Below the pieces are notes generated by a model. The model ran no database searches. It was not told the origin of the DNA and worked only from the letters and a program-made list of their open reading frames with translations. Positions 7,152-13,445 of a stretch of DNA of 13,946 nt are shown in pieces. The first letter of the stretch is position 1; the number at the start of each line of letters is the position of its first letter. Source of the DNA: UBA1081 sp045639185 (GTDB lineage Bacteria > Bacillota > Clostridia > Oscillospirales > Acutalibacteraceae); contig JAZUCO010000023.1 in NCBI GenBank assembly GCA_045639185.1, forward strand, positions 1 to 13,946, written 5' to 3'. Position numbers and translations under genes: made by a program.

Positions 7152-8822
7152 TCAGTATGAATATGATGACATTGTGTAAGAGTAAGCAACGTATTCCATA
7201 ACGTCTGCAATAACTTTATCGTCAGTTGTCAGCACCTTTTCAGCTTCTGCAAGAAGTGACTGCTGAAGAGCTTCAACGTCTGTATTGAGAAGAGAGTTAA
7301 GTGTTGTTGTGTACCATACGGGTTTTTCTGCCTGAGATACATAATAAACGATGTAGAAAGCATCTTCTGTTTCGATAAGCTCTGCTGTGTAGTCGCCTGA
7401 CTTTCTGCCTTCTGCGAAGAGCCAGTTTTCGAGGTTTTCGTCAATTGAACCGTCTTTTGTTGCGCCTTCAAATGTGTCTGCAGATGCAAGAGTGTTGTTC
7501 TTAACAGCTTCACTCTGCATAATTTCTGTAAATTTAGCCTCTGACTTATCTGTAGCAAGGAATGTTGCAAGAATTGCTGCTGCTTCATTCTTTGCCTTGA
7601 TTCTGTTCATATCTTCAGAATCCTTGATAGTGTCATCTGTGCTGATTTTAACTTTGATGTAGTTTGCAGTAACGGGGTGAACCTCATTCTTTGCAGGTGC
7701 GTTGTTAACATAAACAACATATACAAGACTTGAGTCTGAAATAACTGTTACAGCACCTGTTCCGTTTGCATAAGAACCGTCTTCATTTGTCTTATAAATC
7801 CAGTCAACAAGCTCTGTGGGAAGTGCTGCGTTTGTAAGGTCTGACTTAGCCTTGCCGCTTACAGTCTTAGCTGTAACATCAGGAACAACGCTTGCGAGAG
7901 CTTCTTCAAAAGTCTTGCCCTCTTCCACAGCAAGCTTTACAGCCTCTGCATTTGACTCAGATGTTTCAAGACTTGCATCGAAGTACCAGAATGAGAAATC
8001 TGAAAGGTCATAAGTTGCCTTGTCTTTTGCATAAGCTTCTTCAATCTTCTTAAGACCTGCATCACCGTCATATGACTTCTCGATTTCTTCCACCTTAGAG
8101 TAGAGATAATCTGTTGCATAAGTTGTCATTTCAAGAACTTTCTTATACATATCAAATGTAAACTTATCGTTGTAGAAGCTCTTTGCAACAAATTCATCAG
8201 GAGTCATACCGTTCTGCTCTGAAGTGGTATTGACATACTCAAGCTGAGATTCAATATCAGCCTTTGCGTCTTCACTCATTTCATAACCGGCTTTTTTACC
8301 GTCTGAATATGCCTTATAAAGAAGTGAAATCTGATCAATTGTTGATGACTTAACAACTTCTTCACCGTAGCTTGAATTTGAAGCGTATGATGAGAGGTAT
8401 GCATAATAGAATTCTGAAGCGGAAACTTCAACATCACCGACTGTGACAGCAACATCGTCGAGGTCTACTCTGGGAGTTGCAACCGCAACAAGAATAACGC
8501 AACCGAGCACGAATGCAATGATGATTGAAAGAAGAACAATAATGACTTTTACGCCTGTTTTCATCTTTTTCTTTTTCTTGGGTGCTTCTTCAGTTCCTTC
8601 TTCAAAAGCAAATTCATCATCTTCATCAGATTCTTCGTCAGCTACGTCTGATTCTTCGTCTGAATCCTCGTCTGCTGTTTCTTCAGAATCATATGAATCA
8701 AAAGCGATTTCTTCTTCAGCTTCGTCTGATTCAACAACTGTGTTTTCCTGAATTTCTTCTTCAGTTACGCTGTCTTTTTCAACGTCTTCTTCAGGAGTGG
8801 GAATGATTTTATTCTCATCCAT
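7152..8822 (-). CDS. Membrane-anchored SurA-like foldase paralogue with acidic tail and degenerate parvulin domain
   Basis: A 556-residue paralogue of the gene at 5241-7052. Residues 1-80 form a cytoplasmic tail in which about 40 residues are Asp or Glu and only two are Lys/Arg. KKKKKMK (82-88) then precedes one transmembrane segment at about 91-116 (VIIVLLSIIIAFVLGCVILVAVA). The outer part shares landmarks with the paralogue: (D/N)W(I/L)(Y/F)(K/E)T..DG.Y, the (N/D)WLFAEG/WAFAEG block, and PVWYTTTLNSL against PLWYNTILDEL. The parvulin active-site positions are lost: RHILVKF is replaced by NYIKVKI, and YGYHVMYF by DAFYIVYY. It may therefore act as a chaperone without isomerase activity. I start at ATG 8822, which has GGAAGGTG six bases upstream; ATG 8846 lies almost on the predicted transcript start and lacks a ribosome binding site. 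No hairpin terminator is visible before the next gene, so read-through into it is likely. Confidence 0.82.
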   Translation of the reverse strand: MDENKIIPTPEEDVEKDSVTEEEIQENTVVESDEAEEEIAFDSYDSEETADEDSDEESDVADEESDEDDEFAFEEGTEEAPKKKKKMKTGVKVIIVLLSIIIAFVLGCVILVAVATPRVDLDDVAVTVGDVEVSASEFYYAYLSSYASNSSYGEEVVKSSTIDQISLLYKAYSDGKKAGYEMSEDAKADIESQLEYVNTTSEQNGMTPDEFVAKSFYNDKFTFDMYKKVLEMTTYATDYLYSKVEEIEKSYDGDAGLKKIEEAYAKDKATYDLSDFSFWYFDASLETSESNAEAVKLAVEEGKTFEEALASVVPDVTAKTVSGKAKSDLTNAALPTELVDWIYKTNEDGSYANGTGAVTVISDSSLVYVVYVNNAPAKNEVHPVTANYIKVKISTDDTIKDSEDMNRIKAKNEAAAILATFLATDKSEAKFTEIMQSEAVKNNTLASADTFEGATKDGSIDENLENWLFAEGRKSGDYTAELIETEDAFYIVYYVSQAEKPVWYTTTLNSLLNTDVEALQQSLLAEAEKVLTTDDKVIADVMEYVAYSYTMSSYSY

Positions 8823-8855
8823 AGGTAACACCTTCCATTTGTCCATAATAAAGTA

Positions 8856-8884
8856 ATTATACTACATCCGTGCCGTTTATACAA
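8856..8884 (-). promoter_or_regulatory. Strong sigma-A promoter for the acidic-tail foldase gene
   Basis: On the - strand: TTGTAT (8884-8879), a 17-bp spacer, then a perfect TATAAT (8861-8856). The transcript would begin near 8849, giving a leader of about 27 nt to the ATG at 8822; this supports that start over ATG 8846. Confidence 0.8.
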
Positions 8885-8961
8885 TACTTTTTTGCATTTT
8901 TACCGCCACAAATCCACAGTCAGTTTAGCACAGAATCATTGAAAAAGACTTAAAAATTATT

Positions 8962-9175
8962 ATACGATCGATTCGTTTGCACAACCCCTGTAGTAAAGTC
9001 TGATGAAACCTCAGGGCGGACCGATCAGGGGATCGGTCCCTACACTGAAATTATCAAATTTGCAAAAATAATGTAGGGAACGCTCCCCAGAGCGTTCCGC
9101 AAAGTCTGATGAAACTAGGGCGGACCGATCAGGGGATCGGTCCCTACACCGATACCGATTAATTTGTGCAAACCT
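8962..9175 (-). repeat. Hairpin-module array A (two modules, inverted relative to array B)
   Basis: This fills most of the 414-bp gap between the foldase and lipase-like genes. Read on the - strand it has a degenerate connector (9175-9149), a module from TGTAGGG to CCCTACA (9148-9072, 77 nt) with hairpins GGACCGATC/GATCGGTCC (loop CCCT) and GGAACGCTC/GAGCGTTCC (loop TGGG), a 27-nt connector (9071-9045), a shorter 56-nt module (9044-8989) that has the first hairpin but lacks the second and ends in ACTACA, and a degenerate connector (8988-8962). The rest of the gap holds the promoter at 8856-8884 and the terminator at 9193-9222; I see nothing else in 8885-8961. Confidence 0.85.
9017..9116 (-). 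repeat. 100-bp perfect inverted repeat, copy 1
   Basis: The reverse complement of 9017-9116 is identical over all 100 bases to 11726-11825. It spans part of one module, the 27-nt connector and the start of the next module. The two copies flank the lipase-like gene at 9237-11057. Confidence 0.85.
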
Positions 9176-9192
9176 TATCCATTGTGCATTGC

Positions 9193-9222
9193 AATAAAAA
9201 ACACCGCCCATTGCGGACGGTG
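9193..9222 (-). terminator. Intrinsic terminator of the second lipase-like gene
   Basis: On the - strand CACCGTCC (9222-9215) pairs with GGGCGGTG (9209-9202) with loop GCAAT and one G-T pair, followed by a six-base T-run (9201-9196). It lies 14 nt after the stop at 9237. Confidence 0.9.
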
Positions 9223-9236
9223 CTTTATTGATTTGA

Positions 9237-11057
9237 TTATACGCCTGCGAGGAGCTTGTTGAGGAGCTTGTCTGTAACTGAGGGGCCTGCATCAACTGAT
9301 GTAAGACCTGTACAAGCAAGAGCGTCGTTGAGTTCCTTTGTCATAGCTTCTGCTTCTGCAGCTGAGTTTTCGTTAAGAAGAGTGTTGTCGAGCATTGCCT
9401 TAGCCTTTTCGTAAACGGGCTTAACAGTGTCGATCTGATCCTGAGTGTAAAGACCATCTTCGTTAGCAATAACTTCTTCAGCCTGATCCATAAGCCAGCC
9501 ATCTCTTGTGAGATTTCTTGTTACACGGCCGTAGTTGAACTGGGGGAATGCTTCTGATGAGTTAACATCTGTGATGTTGCCAACAAGAATCTGACCGAGG
9601 AGCTTAAGGATAACGTCGTTTCTGCCGACTTCGTGATGCTGGTTATCAAAGAACCATGTTGTTTCGGGGAATGCACAAGTTGAGATATCGAGTTCGCCGT
9701 CGGGTGAGGGCATAACTGCGTTTTCATATGTAGCACCGGGAACAACGTAGCTTGCACCGAGTGATGCTGAGCTGATGTTGATGATACCGTCTGAGTTTGT
9801 TGTTGCTGATGATGCAGCAATACCGAAGAAGTTGTATTCACCGTGTGTGAACTGGAGACCGTAAGCTGAAACTGTGTATGTCACAACACCGTAGTTATCC
9901 TTAACATAGTTAAGGTTGTCAATAAGGTTCATTCTTGCGTTCTGGAACCAGTCTGTCTTTGTACGGAGTTCTGCATATTCTTCACCAACGAGGTATCTGT
10001 CAGCGAGTTCTTCGTATCTTTCCTTAGTAACCATTGCCCAGAACTGAGGACAGTTAACGAACATTGTGTCAAGGAGACCTTCGATAGCACCTGAAAGGAT
10101 TGCATAGAGAGCTTCCTTGGGAATGATGTACTTGAGAGCGAACTTGATGAGTGCGCCTACATAGGGCTGCATATTGTTAGCTTCGCAGATGAGATCGATG
10201 TATTCTTCATAGAGGAATTCGTCTGCAAGGTTCCATTTTCTGTCAAAGAAGTCTGAGAAAAGGTCTGTACCGTTGAGACATGCAACGATGTTGATGATCT
10301 TGTTGATATCTGAGAAATCACCGTTGTATTCTTCCTGAACAAGCTGAAGGTAAGAAGTCATGATTGTACCGCCAAGGCTGATGGGAACAAGGTTAACTTT
10401 TTCTACACCTGTCTGTTCCTTAACCATTGCGATGAAATCCTTGAGTTCTCTTGCTGATTCGTGGGGATCACCGATAAGCTGGAATGTTGAAAGGTAGATA
10501 TAATCTTCGGGATTATATGTGGGGTCTGCTGCGCCGTACTTGTCAGCCATTGCTTCTACAACGGGTTCCATGGGGAACATTCTGTAGAACCAGCCGTGAT
10601 CATCCTCACTGTACTGTGAAAGTGCATAGGGATATCTTGTAAGGATAAGGTCTTCTTTACCAACACCGTTCTTATCTGAAGCCTGAATGTAGAAAAGGTC
10701 AGAAATAACGTCGTGAACAGCTGACTGAAGATTTTCGTCTGCTGATCTTGTGCCGATTGACTTGAGAAGAGGCCATGCAAGCTTTGTAACAACGGGACCT
10801 GCAATTGCATCTGTATCAAGAAGAACAAGACCACCGCTTACAGTTGAGCCATCTTCTTTAACATAAGTTGAATCTGACTGACCGATACCGGGGAGAATGA
10901 TTGTAGCAACTCTTTCATCACTGCCTGTTGATGCAGCGATAAGCTGACTTGTGTAATCTGCTGTAGAGTCTTCTTCTGCAAAAGCAACAACACTGAGTGC
11001 GCTGAATGCCATGAGAGCTGCAAGAAGAACACTGATTACTTTCTTGAATTTCTTCAT
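9237..11057 (-). CDS. Secreted LCAT/lipase-fold protein with intact Ser-Asp-His candidates and FIVAR-like C-terminus
   Basis: A 606-residue exported protein. ATG 11057 is chosen because GGAGGT lies seven bases upstream; the alternative ATG 11072 overlaps that site. The signal peptide is MKKFKKV plus a hydrophobic core, cleaved near VVAFA-EED (residue 27). The hydrolase body starts with VATIILPGIG; strand VNLVP leads into PISLGG, placing Ser227 at the nucleophile elbow (Pro replaces the first Gly of GxSxG). Candidate partners are Asp423 (SDGIIN) and His474/His475 (QHHEVG). It shares blocks with the dockerin protein at 2074-3963 (FWAMV, SDG, STCAFPETTWF against STCALPDNTWF) but has no dockerin. 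Residues about 540-595 (YTQDQIDTVKPVYEKAKAML onward, with LNDAL) are helical and resemble FIVAR-type cell-wall or carbohydrate-associated modules. It probably acts as a secreted or wall-associated esterase/lipase; the substrate cannot be read from the sequence. It has its own promoter and terminator and is flanked by arrays A and B. Confidence 0.83.
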   Translation of the reverse strand: MKKFKKVISVLLAALMAFSALSVVAFAEEDSTADYTSQLIAASTGSDERVATIILPGIGQSDSTYVKEDGSTVSGGLVLLDTDAIAGPVVTKLAWPLLKSIGTRSADENLQSAVHDVISDLFYIQASDKNGVGKEDLILTRYPYALSQYSEDDHGWFYRMFPMEPVVEAMADKYGAADPTYNPEDYIYLSTFQLIGDPHESARELKDFIAMVKEQTGVEKVNLVPISLGGTIMTSYLQLVQEEYNGDFSDINKIINIVACLNGTDLFSDFFDRKWNLADEFLYEEYIDLICEANNMQPYVGALIKFALKYIIPKEALYAILSGAIEGLLDTMFVNCPQFWAMVTKERYEELADRYLVGEEYAELRTKTDWFQNARMNLIDNLNYVKDNYGVVTYTVSAYGLQFTHGEYNFFGIAASSATTNSDGIINISSASLGASYVVPGATYENAVMPSPDGELDISTCAFPETTWFFDNQHHEVGRNDVILKLLGQILVGNITDVNSSEAFPQFNYGRVTRNLTRDGWLMDQAEEVIANEDGLYTQDQIDTVKPVYEKAKAMLDNTLLNENSAAEAEAMTKELNDALACTGLTSVDAGPSVTDKLLNKLLAGV

Positions 11058-11093
11058 TTCGTATACCTCCATTAGTGGTTATAATACAGATTA

Positions 11094-11122
11094 ACTATAC
11101 CACACCAATCCATATTTTTCAA
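11094..11122 (-). promoter_or_regulatory. Sigma-A promoter for the second lipase-like gene
   Basis: On the - strand: TTGAAA (11122-11117), a 17-bp spacer, TATAGT (11099-11094). Transcript start is expected near 11087, about 30 nt before the ATG at 11057. Upstream of the -35 the sequence is very AT-rich, and an 11-base direct repeat TTATGTAAATT occurs at 11138-11148 and 11183-11193 (+ strand), which could be an UP element or binding site. Confidence 0.75.
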
Positions 11123-11216
11123 GGATTTTTTATATAATTATGTAAATTTAGCATATTGCATAATATTCAGCAGAAAAATTTTTTATGTAAATTAATAAAA
11201 GTTTTTTTACAGTTAA

Positions 11217-11980
11217 TTGTTCCCTACATTATTTCTGCAAATTTGATGGTTTCGATGTAGGGGCGATGATTCATCGCCCGGCACAGAGTGCCAAATGCCA
11301 ACGGCATTTTAATATCGGAATTCTATCAATCGAACGATTTTCAATCGTTATTTGTCTTCGACAAATCGGGCGTTGGGTCAACGCCCCTACAGGGTTTCTG
11401 CAAATTTGATGGTTTCGGTGTAGGGGCGATGATTCATCGCCCGGCACGAAGTGCAAACACCGAAGGTGTTTCAATAAACTGAAAACCGAGGAATCGAACG
11501 GTGTTCCACCGTTATTGCTTCATTACATTCCGCAATCGGGCGCCCCGCAACGCCCCTACAGGGTTTCTGCAAATTGATTGATATCGGTGTAGGGACCGAT
11601 CCCCTGATCGGTCCGTCTGAGGTTTTATCAGACTTTGCGGAACGCTCTGGGGAGCGTTCCCTACATTATTTTTGCAAATTTGATATTTTCTGTGTAGGGA
11701 CCGATCCCCTGATCGGTCCGTCCTGAGTTTCATCAGACTTTGCGGAACGCTCTGGGGAGCGTTCCCTACATTATTTTTGCAAATTTGATAATTTCAGTGT
11801 AGGGACCGATCCCCTGATCGGTCCGTCCGAGCCGACATCAGTTTTTGCGTAACGATGTTTTGCATCATTCTCTGAAACAAACTATTGAACGGCTATGCCG
11901 TTATTGCTTCATTACATTCCGCAATCGGAACGATGTGGGCATCGTTCCCTACGACGGGTTTATGCAATCATCCTGACAAA
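11217..11980 (+). repeat. Hairpin-module array B (five modules plus a leading remnant)
   Basis: This occupies most of the 992-bp gene-free stretch 11058-12049. Modules run from TGTAGGG to CCCTACA: B1 11256-11391 (136 nt), B2 11419-11560 (142), B3 11588-11665 (78), B4 11693-11770 (78), B5 11798-11953 (156, ends CCCTACG). A remnant right end lies at 11222-11228. Connectors are exactly 27 nt at 11229-11255, 11392-11418, 11561-11587, 11666-11692 and 11771-11797, all with a TGCAAATTTGAT-like core; a degenerate one follows B5. B3 and B4 contain hairpins GGACCGATC/GATCGGTCC and GGAACGCTC/GAGCGTTCC; B1, B2 and the right half of B5 contain short triloop hairpins. The array lies between the rplQ terminator and the upstream region of the lipase-like gene. 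No transposase or cas gene is present in the window. I see no gene in it. Confidence 0.88.
11726..11825 (+). repeat. 100-bp perfect inverted repeat, copy 2
   Basis: Identical to the reverse complement of 9017-9116. It covers the second half of module B4, the connector 11771-11797 and the first hairpin of B5. Confidence 0.85.
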
Positions 11981-12002
11981 TTCTGATTTATCAAAACACA
12001 AA

Positions 12003-12033
12003 ATAAAAAAAGGTGCCTGTTTCCAGACACCTT
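12003..12033 (-). terminator. Intrinsic terminator of the rpsD-rpoA-rplQ transcript
   Basis: On the - strand AAGGTGTCTG (12033-12024) pairs with CAGGCACCTT (12019-12010) in a 10-bp stem closed by a GAAA tetraloop, followed by a T-rich tract (complement of 12003-12009). It begins 16 nt after the rplQ stop codon. Confidence 0.92.
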
Positions 12034-12049
12034 AATTTATATTGGCTTT

Positions 12050-12391
12050 TCAGACAAGCTCGATGATGCACATTTCTGCAGCATCGCCACGACGGGGACC
12101 TGTCTTGATTATACGGCAATAACCGCCATTGACCTCTTTGTACTTGGGAGCTACTTCGTCAAAGAGCTTCTTAACTACATCTTCTTTTGTGACATAAGCC
12201 ATAGCCTGTCTGTAGTTATGAAGATTGTTCTCTTTTGCAAGAGTGATCATCTTTTCAGTCATTGAACGAACTTCTTTAGCTCTTGTAACGGTGGTCTCGA
12301 TTTTGCCATTTTCCAAAAGGTAAGTTACCATTGCTCTGAGCATAGCTTTTCTTGAATCAGAAGTTCTGCCGAGTTTTCTGGTTCCGGGCAT
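12050..12391 (-). CDS. rplQ: 50S ribosomal protein L17
   Basis: L17 is a structural protein of the large ribosomal subunit. The 113-residue product is full length for the bacterial family and starts with the diagnostic MPGTRKLGRTSDSRKAMLRA block, followed by LLENGKIETTVTRAKEVRS and the C-terminal GGYCRIIKTGPRRGDAAEMC block. ATG 12391 has GGAGAG at normal spacing upstream. It follows rpoA by 41 nt on the same strand and is the last gene of the operon, ending in a GAAA-loop terminator. In many Firmicutes rplQ is followed by energy-coupling-factor transporter genes; here array B follows instead. Confidence 0.98.
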   Translation of the reverse strand: MPGTRKLGRTSDSRKAMLRAMVTYLLENGKIETTVTRAKEVRSMTEKMITLAKENNLHNYRQAMAYVTKEDVVKKLFDEVAPKYKEVNGGYCRIIKTGPRRGDAAEMCIIELV

Positions 12392-12432
12392 AAATATCTC
12401 TCCTTTACCGTTATTTGGTATAAAATTTGATT

Positions 12433-13383
12433 TTACTCGTCTTCGCGACGAAGAGAAAGTCCAAGAGAATTGAGCTTTGCGATAACCTCATCAAGAGACT
12501 TGCGTCCGAGGTTTCTGACTCTCATCATTTCTTCTTCTGACTTTGAGATCAAATCCTCTACCTTGTGAATGTTCGCTCTCTTCAAGCAGTTGAATGAACG
12601 AACTGAAAGGTCAAGTTCCTCAACAGTCATCTCCAAGATCTGAGTCTTAGTATCTTCGCCTGTTTCAATCATAACCTCTGTGCTGCCTGCTTCATCAGAC
12701 AGGTCAATAAAGAGGTTGAGATGCTCGTTGAGAATCTTGGCTGCTAATGATACAGCATCTTTAGCTGCGATAGTACCATTAGTCCAAACCTCAAGTGTCA
12801 GCTTATCGAAGTCAGTAATGTCTCCGACACGAGCATTTTCAACATTAAAGTTTACTTTTTCAATGGGAGCGTAAGTAGAGTCGATTGCGATAACACCGAT
12901 AACGGGATCCATCATCTTCTTACGACGCTCTGCTGAAACATAACCTCTGCCTGCGTCCGCTGTAAGTTCCATACGAACGTGAGCATCGGCATTGAGTGTT
13001 GCTATATGCTGTTCGGGGTTGAGGATTTCAACCTCTGAATCAGCCTGTATATCAGCTGCAGTGATTTCACATTCACCGCTGCAATCAATATACATTGTCT
13101 TGGGTCCTGAGCCATGAATTTTCAGAAGAACTGTTTTAAGATTCAGAACGATTTCAGTAACATCTTCCTTTACGCCTTCAATTGTTGTGAACTCATGAAG
13201 CACTCCGTCGATGCTAACAGATGTGATAGCATAGCCGGGGAGTGAGGATAAAAGAATTCTGCGAAGGCTGTTACCGAGAGTAGTACCGTAACCTCTTTCA
13301 AGAGGTTCAACAATGAACTTGCCGTAGGTACCGTCCTGAGTAAGATCAACAGCATCAATTCTGGGCTTCTCAATACCTATCAT
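12433..13383 (-). CDS. rpoA: DNA-directed RNA polymerase subunit alpha
   Basis: The alpha subunit dimerises to start assembly of RNA polymerase, and its C-terminal domain contacts UP elements and activators. The 316-residue product has both domains. The N-terminal domain holds RGYGTTLGNSLRRILLSSLP (about residues 31-50) and the TTIEGVKEDVTEIVLNLK block. The C-terminal domain at about 245-316 holds LDLSVRSFNCLKRANI, the ISKSEEEMMRVRNLGRKSL block and NSLGLSLR. ATG 13383 is preceded by GGAGG with an 8-nt spacer. It lies between rpsD (62 nt gap) and rplQ (41 nt gap), the usual order at the end of the Firmicutes ribosomal-protein cluster, so it is expected to be transcribed with them. Confidence 0.99.
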   Translation of the reverse strand: MIGIEKPRIDAVDLTQDGTYGKFIVEPLERGYGTTLGNSLRRILLSSLPGYAITSVSIDGVLHEFTTIEGVKEDVTEIVLNLKTVLLKIHGSGPKTMYIDCSGECEITAADIQADSEVEILNPEQHIATLNADAHVRMELTADAGRGYVSAERRKKMMDPVIGVIAIDSTYAPIEKVNFNVENARVGDITDFDKLTLEVWTNGTIAAKDAVSLAAKILNEHLNLFIDLSDEAGSTEVMIETGEDTKTQILEMTVEELDLSVRSFNCLKRANIHKVEDLISKSEEEMMRVRNLGRKSLDEVIAKLNSLGLSLRREDE

Positions 13384-13445
13384 TCAAAACCCTCCTTAGA
13401 TTTTGCAGTCAGGCTGCTAAATTATACAGTTTAACCGTACGCTGA

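Noticed and set aside
8443..8806. + strand Ser/Leu-rich open frames opposite the acidic tail
   Set aside because: They arise from the antisense of the Asp/Glu-rich coding stretch and have no ribosome binding site or independent support.
8885..8961. Small RNA gene or tRNA between the foldase promoter and array A
   Set aside because: I found no cloverleaf, no stable stem and no separate promoter in this stretch.
9011..9319. - strand open frame across array A and the end of the lipase-like gene
   Set aside because: It runs out of frame through the real gene's 3' end and then through the terminator and repeat array, with no start signal.
11271..11733. - strand open frames in array B (11271-11474 and 11512-11733) with RSGDRSLHR-type repeats
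   Set aside because: They are translations of the hairpin modules and connectors, lack ribosome binding sites, and change whenever a module changes. Such frames are likely annotation artefacts.
11217..11980. CRISPR array
   Set aside because: The segments between connectors are repeated, palindromic and of very different lengths, the 27-nt connectors are not strictly conserved, and no cas gene is present.
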